DNA from: an uncultured Bacteroidota bacterium
GTDB taxonomy: Bacteria; Bacteroidota; Bacteroidia; Chitinophagales; LD1
Assembly (NCBI GenBank): GCA_937894725.1
Contig: CALAYL010000054.1
Location: 3,923-67,922, forward strand
Length of the DNA stretch: 64,000 bases
Direction of reading: 5' to 3'
In this document: positions 8,628 to 17,340 of the stretch, piece by piece
How positions within the stretch are numbered: position 1 is the first letter of the stretch
Layout: every line of letters starts with the position of its first letter
Notes under the pieces: model-generated
Seen by the model: the letters and a program-made list of their open reading frames with translations, nothing else
What the model was told of the DNA's origin: nothing
Database searches by the model: none
Translations under genes and position numbers: made by a program

Positions 8628-9392
8628 ATGAAAAAAATATTAGCTATCCCTTATAGTCTTTATGTAGCCCTCACATTTTTTATTGTGATGATTCTACTTT
8701 TGATGATATATACCCCGCTATTACTCGTAAAAGACGATAAAAAGCGAATGTCAATTATTTACTTTGTCAATAAAGTATTTATCTGGAAAATTTGGACAAA
8801 CATTGCTTTCGTGCCGGTAACCGTGCAGGGTAGAGAGAAAATCAAAGCAGAAGAGGTGTATGTTTTTGCCCCCAATCATAGCAATATGCTCGACATACCT
8901 TATACCTCGTCTTGTATAGAACATTACTACAAGCCATTGGTAAAAAAGGAGCTTCTTAGCACACCTGCACTCGGGCAATTGTTGCGTATGGTGTCGATGG
9001 CAGTAGATCGAAATTCGCCTGAGAGCAGAAAAGCAACTGCCGAAAAAATGACACAATGGTTAAAAAATGGAATTGGTCTATTGATTTTTCCAGAAGGCAC
9101 GCGCAATCGAACCGATATGCCCGTAAAAGAAATGTATGATGGCGCTTTCAAGTCTGCCATCGAAGCACAGGTAAACATAGCACCTATTGCGCTTATTAAC
9201 CTACGTTCATTACAGCCCGTAGATTCTCCTTGGTTTTATCCAGGTAGAGTGACCATGCGGTTTTTAGACCCTATTTCTACCCAGGGTATGACCCTTGATG
9301 ATTTACCTATGCTAAAAGAAAAAACACGCAAAGCTATAGGGGACGTATTGCTCGCTGAAGATAAGTTTTTTAAAGGGAAAAAAGTTAGTTGA
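8628..9392 (+). CDS. plsC: 1-acyl-sn-glycerol-3-phosphate acyltransferase
   Basis: Acylates lysophosphatidic acid to phosphatidic acid at the inner membrane, the second acyl transfer of phospholipid synthesis. An N-terminal membrane helix spans about 8-34. The acyltransferase motif NHSNMLD (H84 and D89 of HX4D) and the FPEGTRNR motif (154-161) that binds the phosphate are both intact. The length of 254 is normal. It is divergent from the metal exporter, and recR follows after 65 bp. A paralogous role in ornithine-lipid acylation cannot be excluded from sequence. Confidence 0.92.
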   Translation: MKKILAIPYSLYVALTFFIVMILLLMIYTPLLLVKDDKKRMSIIYFVNKVFIWKIWTNIAFVPVTVQGREKIKAEEVYVFAPNHSNMLDIPYTSSCIEHYYKPLVKKELLSTPALGQLLRMVSMAVDRNSPESRKATAEKMTQWLKNGIGLLIFPEGTRNRTDMPVKEMYDGAFKSAIEAQVNIAPIALINLRSLQPVDSPWFYPGRVTMRFLDPISTQGMTLDDLPMLKEKTRKAIGDVLLAEDKFFKGKKVS

Positions 9393-9457
9393 TTTAACTA
9401 ATGTAAACATCAAAACTCGCTAAATTTAATCAAAAGAAAGCCCTATTTTAGCCACCC

Positions 9458-10090
9458 ATGCTCAAATACTCTTCCAAACTCATAGCAGACGCAGTAGCCG
9501 AATTTTCAAAACTTCCTGGCATAGGTGAGAAAACAGCGTTGCGATTAGTTGTTTTTTTGCTCAAACAAGAAAAAGAAAAAGTACAGCATTTTGGCTCTGC
9601 AATCACTACAATGCGCGAACAAATAAAATTTTGCAAACAATGTCATAATGTTGCAGACACGGAAGTTTGTAGCATTTGCTCAAATAAACTACGCGAGGAT
9701 TCACTCCTATGTATAGTCGAAAATTTTAGAGATGTTATCGCTATTGAAAATACCGAAATATATCGTGGGTTGTATCATGTACTAGGCGGCATCATTTCGC
9801 CTATCGATGGTGTAGGTCCCGACCAACTGAATATTGATTCGCTTATCACTAGAGTACAAGCAGGCGGTATCAAAGAAGTCGTGATGGCTATTTCACCAAC
9901 CATCGAAGGGGATACTACTATTTTTTACCTCTCAAAAAAGCTACAGCATTTTGGTGTTAAAATCACTACTATAGCGAGAGGGGTTTCGTTTGGTGGAGAG
10001 TTGGAATATACAGACGAGCTTACGCTCGCTCGCTCTATCGCTACCCGTACCTTGTATGAAAATGATTTAATGAAACCATCGGCTAGCTAA
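9458..10090 (+). CDS. recR: Recombination mediator protein RecR
   Basis: Works with RecO (encoded at 47.0-47.7 kb) to load RecA on SSB-coated gapped DNA. Domains in order: helix-hairpin-helix with KLPGIGEKTALRL (18-30), a C4 zinc finger (C59, C62, C71, C74), and a Toprim domain from about 82 (LCIVENFRDVIAIE ... GVSFGGELEYTD). The 210-residue length is slightly above the usual 200. The usual neighbour dnaX is not adjacent; here it sits 9 bp upstream of a glycosyltransferase gene. Confidence 0.96.
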   Translation: MLKYSSKLIADAVAEFSKLPGIGEKTALRLVVFLLKQEKEKVQHFGSAITTMREQIKFCKQCHNVADTEVCSICSNKLREDSLLCIVENFRDVIAIENTEIYRGLYHVLGGIISPIDGVGPDQLNIDSLITRVQAGGIKEVVMAISPTIEGDTTIFYLSKKLQHFGVKITTIARGVSFGGELEYTDELTLARSIATRTLYENDLMKPSAS

Positions 10091-10099
10091 AATCGAGTT

Positions 10100-11965
10100 G
10101 TGAAAGTATCGATCATCATTGTAAGCTATAATGTCAAGCACTATCTGATGCAGTGTTTGCACTCTGTAGTGGCGGCTACCAAAGAGATAGAGGCAGAGAT
10201 ATGGGTAGTTGATAATGTATCAAAAGACAATTCTGTAGCTGCGGTGGGTGCACATTTTCCTGAAGTAAAATTGATAGTAAACAAAGAAAATGTTGGTTTT
10301 TCTAAAGCCAATAACCAAGCTATAGCAAGGGCTTCAGGCGAATACATATTGATTCTCAATCCAGATACTGTGCTGGCAGAAGACACGGTAGTGAAGTGCA
10401 TCGCCTTTATGCTCTCTCACAAACAAGCTGGAGCGTTGGGGGTGCGAATGATAGATGGCACTGGCCAATTTTTGCCCGAATCAAAACGAGGTCTGCCTAC
10501 TCCCGAAGTGGCGTTTTACAAAATGTTTGGCTTGAGTCGCCTATTTCCAACCTCCACAAGATTCGGAAAATATCATCTCGGATTTTTATCAGAAAATGAA
10601 GACCATGAGGTGGATATTTTATCGGGCGCTTTTATGTTTTTTAGAAAAGAAGTGCTTGATAAAATAGGTGGATTTGACGAAGCATTTTTTATGTATGGGG
10701 AAGATATAGACTTGAGTTGGCGCGTGATTCAGGGCGGTTACAAAAACTACTATTTAGCCGACAATACTATTATACATTACAAAGGTGAATCGACCAAACG
10801 TGGCTCGCTCAATTATGTGAAAGTGTTTTATGAAGCTATGATAATTTTTGCGCGAAAGCATTTTGCAAAAAATAGTGCATCGCTCTATGCCATGTTTATC
10901 AATATGGCGGTGGTGTTTCGGGGTTTTCTCACACTCATAGCCAATGTGCTCAGCTCGTCAGCATTGGTGTTGGTCGATTTTGGGTTGACCTATTTTGCAT
11001 CATGGAGTATCACTCATTACTGGGCCGAAAATATAAAACAGGTAGTTGATTATTACCCCGACACTTTTATCGTTTGGCTGCTGCCTACCTACTGTTTTTT
11101 GTGGATGGCGGGTGTGTATTGGAGTGGTGGCTACGAGAAACCATATAAACTTAAGCATGTGGTAAAAGGCATATTCTATAGCACCTTATTTATTACCTTA
11201 CTATACGCATTTTTGCCTGACAATCTTCGCTATTCACGTGCTATTGTGCTATTGGGTGCAGTAGCGGCTATGGGTGCATTTTCGGTGAGTAGATTATTGT
11301 ATAATTTGATACGTCATCGGCAGTTTTCTTTTTCAGAAAAATTATCGCGTCACTGGTTGTTGGTTGGCAATGAAAGTGAGTGTAAGCGTGCAGAGGATTT
11401 AATCCGGAAATCGGAGCAAATAGACTTTTTAGCTACCCAAAAAAATACAGATAGACTCGTGGATAAATGCGATTGGTTAGATATAGACGAGGTGGTTTTT
11501 TGTGCTAAAGCTGTTTCGTACAAGTCAATAATAGCGGCTATTAGCGAACGAAAATCAGCAGTTCGATTCAAGATTTTACAAGCAGACGAGCCTACTTTTA
11601 TAGGTAGCAATTCGAGCGAAAGTGCAGGCGATTTGCTAGTCGAGGGTATGCACTATAATCTATCTAAGCCACTTGCTCAACGCAAAAAAAGATGGATGGA
11701 TGTGGTGTTGTGTTTTTTGCTGCCATTGAGTTTTAACAAAAAAGTATGGAACAATAATATGGCGGTTTTGAAAGGCGAAAAAACATGGGTTGGCTACTTT
11801 GGTGCTGATCTAGCTGCGTTTCCATATCCTAAAATAGCCGTTTTTGTCATAAAAAAACCGCACCCTGCTTTGCCCGAATGGATAGTTCAAATCAATCGAC
11901 TCTATGCCCAAAATCAAAGCATATTGGGCGACTTGAGAGTGTTGATAAGGGAATTGAGGAGATAA
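10100..11965 (+). CDS. Family 2 glycosyltransferase fused to a degenerate sugar-phosphate-transferase tail
   Basis: Probable membrane-bound glycosyltransferase of surface polysaccharide or glycan assembly; donor and acceptor are unknown. It begins with GTG 9 bp after recR. Residues 1-250 form a GT2 domain: VSIIIVSYNVK at the start, ILNPDT at 85-90 at the acidic nucleotide-sugar site, and GGFDEAFFMYGEDIDLSWR at 190-208. Membrane helices follow at about 270-300, 322-340, 355-372 and 380-400. Residues 415-520 resemble the nucleotide-binding-like part of WbaP/WcaJ-type proteins. The end (MDVVLCFLLP, then VLKGEKTWVGY at 556-566) resembles the edges of a bacterial sugar transferase whose catalytic centre is missing. 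Confidence 0.8.
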   Translation: MKVSIIIVSYNVKHYLMQCLHSVVAATKEIEAEIWVVDNVSKDNSVAAVGAHFPEVKLIVNKENVGFSKANNQAIARASGEYILILNPDTVLAEDTVVKCIAFMLSHKQAGALGVRMIDGTGQFLPESKRGLPTPEVAFYKMFGLSRLFPTSTRFGKYHLGFLSENEDHEVDILSGAFMFFRKEVLDKIGGFDEAFFMYGEDIDLSWRVIQGGYKNYYLADNTIIHYKGESTKRGSLNYVKVFYEAMIIFARKHFAKNSASLYAMFINMAVVFRGFLTLIANVLSSSALVLVDFGLTYFASWSITHYWAENIKQVVDYYPDTFIVWLLPTYCFLWMAGVYWSGGYEKPYKLKHVVKGIFYSTLFITLLYAFLPDNLRYSRAIVLLGAVAAMGAFSVSRLLYNLIRHRQFSFSEKLSRHWLLVGNESECKRAEDLIRKSEQIDFLATQKNTDRLVDKCDWLDIDEVVFCAKAVSYKSIIAAISERKSAVRFKILQADEPTFIGSNSSESAGDLLVEGMHYNLSKPLAQRKKRWMDVVLCFLLPLSFNKKVWNNNMAVLKGEKTWVGYFGADLAAFPYPKIAVFVIKKPHPALPEWIVQINRLYAQNQSILGDLRVLIRELRR

Positions 11966-12000
11966 AAAAAGTGCCTTCCATTTGATTGAAAAGCACTTTA
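11966..12000 (-). terminator. Terminator downstream of tRNA-Arg / bat cluster
   Basis: AAAGTGC (11968-11974) pairs with GCACTTT (11993-11999). Read on the minus strand the stem is followed by a run of seven T, right after the tRNA gene. It may also stop the convergent glycosyltransferase transcript, though that side has only a short T-run. Confidence 0.7.
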
Positions 12001-12005
12001 GAGTG

Positions 12006-12079
12006 TGACCACGGAAGGACTCGAACCTCCAACCCTCAGAGTCGAAATCTGATATTCTATCCAATTGAACTACGTAGCC
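12006..12079 (-). tRNA. tRNA-Arg (anticodon TCG)
   Basis: The 74-nt minus-strand sequence folds as a complete cloverleaf. The 7-bp acceptor stem GGCTACG/CGTGGTC includes two G-U pairs. The D-stem is GTTC/GAAT, the anticodon stem TCAGA/TCTGA has loop TTTCGAC, and the T-arm is GGAGG-TTCGAGT-CCTTC. Anticodon TCG reads CGA and probably CGG codons. No CCA is encoded. It lies 31 bp downstream of batB on the same strand and may share its transcript. Confidence 0.95.
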
Positions 12080-12110
12080 AAGCTCGGCAAAAATAGCAAA
12101 TTTTATTTTT

Positions 12111-13115
12111 CTATTTCGTAAATTTCCAGCTCGATTTGCTTGCCGTCCATACATAATCGAGTAGCAAGAAAAAAAGCGCTAAAGCTAGGAAATACTGAAA
12201 CTGATCGTCATAATCTGTATAGACCATTTCTTCAAAATCTTTTTTAGATAATCCACTCAAATCATTGATTACTCGCTCTACAGCATCGGCACTATTATCG
12301 AGCCAATAAAACTTGCCATTCCCTTTGAGAGCATACTCTCGAAGAGCGGCTATATTTACTTTTGTCATCACGACATTTCCATCTCCATCGCGTTTAAAAT
12401 CGCCATTGGTGAGAGGGATTGGTCCTCCTTTTTCAGAGCCCACGGCTATGGTATAAATTTTAATACCTGCGCTTGACGCCTTCTCAATAGCATCGTTTAC
12501 GCCTTCCTCATTGTCTTCACCATCTGATATAATGACTAACGCTTTTGATCCTTTTGATTCTTTCGAAAATGAGCTAGTGGCTAGTTCTACCGCTTGAGAT
12601 ATGGCTGTACCTTGTGTAGGTACCATATTGGGTGAAAGCGATTTTAGATACATTCTAGCTGCTGAATAGTCCACCGTTTGAGGCATCTGCATATAGGCTC
12701 TGCCTGCAAATACAATCAAGCCTAATCGATCGTTTTTTAGTTCATCGATAAAACGAGAAATGAAATTTTTAGCTTTCAAAAGTCGATTAGGTACCACATC
12801 TTCGGCTAGCATACTTTTAGACACATCTACCGCGATGATTAGGTCTATACCACTGCGTTTTACTTTTTCCTGACGAGTACCTATCTGTGGATTAGCAAGG
12901 CCTACAACTAATGATAAAAACGCTAACGATAGAAAAACAAACTTGACGATAGGGGCTGACGCAGCATAGCTCGGCATTAGCTTTTTTATCAGTCTGGCAC
13001 TACCTAAGCGCTGTATTCGGCTAGCTCTCCACCATCTATAGTAGAGAAACAGCAGAAATGCCGCTACCCACAAAATGAGTAGCCATAGGTATTCTGGATG
13101 TTCAAACTTTATCAC
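12111..13115 (-). CDS. batB: VWA-domain membrane protein BatB
   Basis: Aerotolerance-cluster protein of the inner membrane. The molecular role is not settled; these proteins are linked to oxidative and envelope stress in Bacteroides. There are two N-terminal membrane helices (about 9-26 and 55-75) and a von Willebrand A domain with the MIDAS motif DVSKS (D97, S99, S101), plus TQGTAI and SDGED. A final membrane helix lies near the C-terminus (YFLALALFFLLLDYVW). It follows batA after 21 bp and is the last protein gene of the operon. The C-terminal TPR extension of some BatB/BatC fusions is absent. Confidence 0.88.
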   Translation of the reverse strand: MIKFEHPEYLWLLILWVAAFLLFLYYRWWRASRIQRLGSARLIKKLMPSYAASAPIVKFVFLSLAFLSLVVGLANPQIGTRQEKVKRSGIDLIIAVDVSKSMLAEDVVPNRLLKAKNFISRFIDELKNDRLGLIVFAGRAYMQMPQTVDYSAARMYLKSLSPNMVPTQGTAISQAVELATSSFSKESKGSKALVIISDGEDNEEGVNDAIEKASSAGIKIYTIAVGSEKGGPIPLTNGDFKRDGDGNVVMTKVNIAALREYALKGNGKFYWLDNSADAVERVINDLSGLSKKDFEEMVYTDYDDQFQYFLALALFFLLLDYVWTASKSSWKFTK

Positions 13116-13136
13116 TTCTATCTCTGCTTTTTTTCG

Positions 13137-14150
13137 TTAGGGCAAGGTTTTAAAAATCGTATATCTACTCCACCAATCTATCAGCAATAGCACCATAGCC
13201 GCAAAGGCAAACCAAAAAAACATTTCTGTTTTACGACTAAAGGCCGATACTTTTATTTTGGTTTTTTCGAGCTTATCTATCTCTTCAAAAATCTGTGTTA
13301 GTTTTTTATTATTGGTAGCTCGAAAGTATTGTCCTCCTGTTTTTTTTGCTACTTCCTTGAGTATGTTTTCATCTATCTGTACCTCGGCATAGTCATATAC
13401 AAGATTGCCATTTTGATCCATCGCTACTGGTGTGTATGCTTGTCCTTGTGTGCCTACTCCTATGGTGTAAACGCGTACCCCAAACTGCGTGGCTATATCG
13501 GCAGCAGTAGCGGGATCTACTAAGCCTTTGTTGTTTACCCCATCTGTCATCAAGATCACTACTTTGCTTTTTGACTCGCTCTCTTTTAGTCGCTGTACGG
13601 CATTTGCGAGCCCCATTCCTATGGCTGTGCCATCTTCTAGCTTACCATTGGTGATAGCGTTGAGTTGGTTTTTTACGATTACATGATCAATGGTTACGGG
13701 ACATTGAGTAAAACTCTCTCCCGCAAATATCACCAAACCTATTCTATCATTAGCACGGCCGTTGATAAAATCGAGGGCTGTCTTTTTTGCGGCATCTAAT
13801 CTGTTTGGTTTAAAGTCTTGTGCTAGCATCGAAGACGATACGTCCATACTGATAACGATGTCAATCCCTTCGGTAGTTACTTTCGACTCGTTGTAGGATG
13901 TTTGAGGGCGCGCTAAGGCTATCAAAAGCAACGATACAGCAGCCCAACGCAATACTGGCAAAAAAGCTTTCACTTTTGCAATCATCGGCATACTGTGGCT
14001 TTCCAGCAATTTTACTTCCGAAAAAAGCAGGGTAGGATTTTTCTTTTTTCTAACAAAAATCCACCAAACTACCTGTGCAACTAGTATTGCAGGTATCAAC
14101 CATAGCACCCAAGGTGAGGCAAACGTAATATGTTTGAATACGGTCATCAT
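13137..14150 (-). CDS. batA: VWA-domain membrane protein BatA
   Basis: Paralogue of the next gene, with the same plan. N-terminal helices lie at about 12-32 and 65-80, and the von Willebrand A domain has MIDAS motif DVSSS (D103, S105, S107), DGTAIG and LMTDG. A C-terminal helix (FFWFAFAAMVLLLIDWW) anchors it in the inner membrane, probably in complex with BatB. Its start overlaps the stop of the upstream BatD-like gene by 4 bp, indicating translational coupling. Assignment as BatA rather than BatB rests on operon order. Confidence 0.88.
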   Translation of the reverse strand: MMTVFKHITFASPWVLWLIPAILVAQVVWWIFVRKKKNPTLLFSEVKLLESHSMPMIAKVKAFLPVLRWAAVSLLLIALARPQTSYNESKVTTEGIDIVISMDVSSSMLAQDFKPNRLDAAKKTALDFINGRANDRIGLVIFAGESFTQCPVTIDHVIVKNQLNAITNGKLEDGTAIGMGLANAVQRLKESESKSKVVILMTDGVNNKGLVDPATAADIATQFGVRVYTIGVGTQGQAYTPVAMDQNGNLVYDYAEVQIDENILKEVAKKTGGQYFRATNNKKLTQIFEEIDKLEKTKIKVSAFSRKTEMFFWFAFAAMVLLLIDWWSRYTIFKTLP

Positions 14151-15094
14151 TTTTTGGAAGGCGTATTGGTTTGATTTTTTTCAATCAATTTCGTATGCTC
14201 TACAAAAGCTAGCGCATCATCCATACAGCTGGTATTTTGGTCTGGTAGTGGTGTCATTTTTGCAAACTTCGCAAAGTCTGCTAATATCAATACTTCTATC
14301 AATTTGGTTTGATAGCCACTATCTATCCCTTTGTCTGCTATCATTACTTTGATTTCATCTGTAGTAGATTCGAGGGCGAGTACATCGTATCTATATTCAA
14401 GATAACTGCGTATGATTTCACTCAATCGAGAATAGTATTTTTTATGCTCATCTTTTTGCCATAGCTTTTCGCTGTTGAGTTTTTTCAGCTCCGCCAATGC
14501 CCATACATGCGCTGGTTCTACTGGTTTTGGCCTAGCTATTTCTACTATTTTTTTCTTCGCGTATTTTCTATACAACCAAAATCCTATCATAGCTAGGATC
14601 AACAACAATGCTAGGGCTATCCATAGATAAAAATCTTGGAGTTGGTAAGGCACTTTCAACGGTGCTTTGATAGGTTTGATTGGTTGACTCGTATCGACTA
14701 TAGGGGCAGTAGCGGTAATTTCAAATGGCTCTGTAAATGCAGTATCGCCATTCAACACAATGGGGATTGCGGGTATCGTATAAGTTCCAGAATCATAAAC
14801 TGAAGCGGTAAAGTATTGCGATAAAATTTGCTTACCGTGGAGTTCTGAAGTGTCAATTTTTTCTTTTAAAATAATTTCAAATCGTGCGAGTGTATCTCCT
14901 GAAAAGTTTGGGAACTCAAGGCCTTCGTTTTTTTCTATAGTTATTTTTAAGAAAAATCGGAGCGGGTCGCCTATTTCTATTTTAAATGAATCTACACCTA
15001 AGCTTACGTTCTTTTGCGCAACAAGGGTAGTCATAGATAAAAATAGCCCTATGCCCAGCATTAAATCCCTTCCTATTTTGCCTACTGTTCTCAT
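14147..15094 (-). CDS. BatD-like/DUF4381-type membrane protein of the bat cluster
   Basis: A 315-residue protein with an N-terminal signal peptide (hydrophobic stretch ending near TTLVAQ) and a periplasmic beta-rich domain of about 120 residues. One membrane helix follows at about 160-180 (LWIALALLLILAMIGFWLY), then a basic cytoplasmic domain. Genes of this shape commonly sit between DUF58 and batA in Bacteroidota and resemble the start of BatD. Its start overlaps the DUF58 stop and its stop overlaps the batA start, so it is part of one coupled unit. No catalytic motif is visible. Confidence 0.7.
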   Translation of the reverse strand: MRTVGKIGRDLMLGIGLFLSMTTLVAQKNVSLGVDSFKIEIGDPLRFFLKITIEKNEGLEFPNFSGDTLARFEIILKEKIDTSELHGKQILSQYFTASVYDSGTYTIPAIPIVLNGDTAFTEPFEITATAPIVDTSQPIKPIKAPLKVPYQLQDFYLWIALALLLILAMIGFWLYRKYAKKKIVEIARPKPVEPAHVWALAELKKLNSEKLWQKDEHKKYYSRLSEIIRSYLEYRYDVLALESTTDEIKVMIADKGIDSGYQTKLIEVLILADFAKFAKMTPLPDQNTSCMDDALAFVEHTKLIEKNQTNTPSKK

Positions 15095-16014
15095 CTTGTT
15101 CTTACGCCTCTTTCTTTAAATAGTTGAATCAATGCCTTTGTATAATCATCAGTAGTAGCGATACTCACAAACTGAGCTCCACTCTTTGAAAACGCTTGTT
15201 TTAAAAAGTGTTGTCTAACTTCAAATTTTTCACGCAGCGAAGTGCGTACACTTTTATCGCTGGTATTTATGTAGAATGTTTTTCCCGTCTCAATATCCTC
15301 TATGTTTACAAGTCCTACATCTTCTAAAAGATGCTCCGATTTGTCGTAAACTTGAATCGCCAATAGGTCGTGTTTCTGGGCGGCTATGCGAAGTTGTTTT
15401 TCGTAGTTGCAGTTTACCTGAAAATCAGAAATCAAAAACGCAATGGTTTTTTTCTTGGCAGCATTCGTAAAATACGCTAAAACTTCCGATAGGTCAGTGC
15501 CTCGGGCATCTGATTTGAAATTGTCTATCTCTGCAATGATGCGTAAAATATGCGATTTTCCTTTCTTCGGTGGAATGTATTTTTCGACTTTATCTGTAAA
15601 GAAAAGCACGCCTACTTTATCATTGTTTTTGATAGCCGAAAAGGCTAAAATACCACTTATAAGCTCGATGATTTCTCGTTTAAACTCATTTTGTGTACCA
15701 AAAAGAGTGGACTTGCTTACATCAATCATCAGCATTAAGGTGAGCTCCCGCTCTTCGTCAAATACTTTGATAAATGGACTTCCTCCGCGGGCTGTTACGT
15801 TCCAATCAATAAGTCTTACATCATCGCCATATTGGTATTCTCGCACCTCTGCAAATGAGATGCCACGACCCTTAAAGGCCGAGTGATAGCTTCCCGCAAA
15901 CACTTGATTTGACAACTTACGCGTTACGATTTCGATACGTCTTATTTTATCTCGCTTTGCTTTGGCTGCCGCTGCTTGTACGGCTAGTTCATCTGTGAAA
16001 GTAAACCATCCCAT
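15091..16014 (-). CDS. DUF58 domain protein (MoxR partner)
   Basis: Cytoplasmic protein with the DUF58 core YxxGDDVRxIDWNVTARGG at about 61-79, followed by a VWA-like region containing MLMIDVSKS. DUF58 proteins accompany MoxR ATPases and are thought to be their clients or adaptors. The length of 307 residues is normal. It lies 3 bp downstream of moxR and overlaps the next gene by 4 bp, so translation is coupled along the cluster. Confidence 0.88.
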   Translation of the reverse strand: MGWFTFTDELAVQAAAAKAKRDKIRRIEIVTRKLSNQVFAGSYHSAFKGRGISFAEVREYQYGDDVRLIDWNVTARGGSPFIKVFDEERELTLMLMIDVSKSTLFGTQNEFKREIIELISGILAFSAIKNNDKVGVLFFTDKVEKYIPPKKGKSHILRIIAEIDNFKSDARGTDLSEVLAYFTNAAKKKTIAFLISDFQVNCNYEKQLRIAAQKHDLLAIQVYDKSEHLLEDVGLVNIEDIETGKTFYINTSDKSVRTSLREKFEVRQHFLKQAFSKSGAQFVSIATTDDYTKALIQLFKERGVRTR

Positions 16015-16017
16015 AGC

Positions 16018-17028
16018 CTACGGTACTTCTACTGCATTTAAGATTTCGCTAATGATATCATCAGCCTGTACATTTTCGGCTTCGGCTTCATAGCTCAGGC
16101 CAATTCTATGACGCATCACATCGTAGCAAACTGCACGAACATCTTCAGGAATCACATACCCTCTTCGTTTTATAAACGCATACGCTTTAGCAGCCAATGC
16201 TAGATTTATACTCGCTCTTGGTGAACCACCATAACTAATCAACGGCACTAATTTTTGTAATTTATAATCGGCTGGATTTCGCGAAGCGAATACGATATCT
16301 AAAATATATTTCTCGATTTTGTCATCCATATAGACCTCACGCACCGTTTTTCGAGCACTGATGATAGCCTCTTTCGAAACTACTTTATTGATGGTAGGTT
16401 GTTCAAATGCCATATTTTGGCGAATGATTAGTTGTTCCTCTTCTTTTTTAGGATAATTGATAACTACTTTGAGCATAAAACGATCTACCTGCGCTTCAGG
16501 TAGTGGATAGGTGCCTTCTTGTTCTATAGGATTTTGTGTGGCGAGTACAAGAAATGGTTCATCGAGTTTATAGCTTCTATCGCCTATGGTAACTTGGCGC
16601 TCTTGCATAGCTTCGAGCAAGGCAGACTGTACCTTTGCAGGGGCACGGTTGATTTCATCCGCCAAAATGAAGTTGGCAAATATGGGGCCTTTTTTAACGA
16701 CAAACTCATTGTCTTTTTGATTGTAAATCATAGTACCTATAACATCGGCAGGAAGCAAGTCGGGCGTAAACTGAATACGCGAAAACTGTGTATCAATAGC
16801 GCTCGACAGCGATTTGATAGAAAGTGTTTTGGCTAGACCAGGCAAACCTTCGAGCAAAATATGACCATTGGCGAGTACCGCTAAGAGCAATCTCTCCACC
16901 ATAGCTTTTTGACCTATCACCACTTTGCCGAGTTCGAGATTGAGGATATCTACAAATGCACTCTCCTTATTTATTTTCTCATTGAGGGCTGCGATGTCCA
17001 CCGATTGGGTATTTCCGATTACTTCCAT
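16018..17028 (-). CDS. moxR: MoxR family AAA+ ATPase
   Basis: AAA+ chaperone-like ATPase thought to activate or assemble the VWA-domain Bat proteins. The start is set at the Met of MEVIGNTQSVD. This matches relatives, and a -7-like TAAATTTG (minus strand, 17050-17057) lies just upstream; the longer reading from 17067 would begin before the implied transcript start. The family's modified Walker A (LEGLPGLAKT), Walker B (LADEINRAP with AKVQSALLEAMQE) and sensor ATQNPIEQEGTYPLPEAQ are intact. The length is 336 residues. It is first gene of a five-gene minus-strand operon. Confidence 0.93.
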   Translation of the reverse strand: MEVIGNTQSVDIAALNEKINKESAFVDILNLELGKVVIGQKAMVERLLLAVLANGHILLEGLPGLAKTLSIKSLSSAIDTQFSRIQFTPDLLPADVIGTMIYNQKDNEFVVKKGPIFANFILADEINRAPAKVQSALLEAMQERQVTIGDRSYKLDEPFLVLATQNPIEQEGTYPLPEAQVDRFMLKVVINYPKKEEEQLIIRQNMAFEQPTINKVVSKEAIISARKTVREVYMDDKIEKYILDIVFASRNPADYKLQKLVPLISYGGSPRASINLALAAKAYAFIKRRGYVIPEDVRAVCYDVMRHRIGLSYEAEAENVQADDIISEILNAVEVP

Positions 17029-17340
17029 TGATTCAATTTTTTTGTAGGGCAAATTTACTTTTAACAAATTAGCTTGTATGTAAAAAAAGGTTAAGCGAAA
17101 GGCTAAGATGGGCTATTAAGTAGTTAATAACAAAAGTTATATAGCCCAAAGCTAAGCTTGAGGTAGAAATGTAGCCAACTTAAAAATGTAATCTTATCTC
17201 GATATCTACTAGATTCTTCAATTTGAAACACCTAATGGATAAATCAATAATTTTGTGAATGAGCTACATTTGCTAATCGATTTCAACCAAAAGCATTATT
17301 TTACACCCCTTTTGACAAATTTGCCTATACTTAATTTTTT
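17029..17340. other. Divergent intergenic region moxR / ileS
   Basis: A 312-bp AT-rich spacer with no coding potential. It holds the likely moxR -7 element (17050-17057, minus strand) and a hairpin with 7-bp arms GGGCTAT/ATAGCCC (17110-17116 and 17141-17147). There is also a small palindrome AAGCTAAGCTT (17149-17159) and a TACATTTG -7-like octamer (17265-17272, plus strand) lacking a properly spaced -33 TTTG. The hairpin has no T-run. No T-box leader for ileS is visible. Confidence 0.5.

Noticed and set aside
17110..17147. T-box or attenuator for ileS
   Set aside because: The hairpin lacks a T-run and no T-box core sequence is present; T-boxes are also not expected in this phylum.
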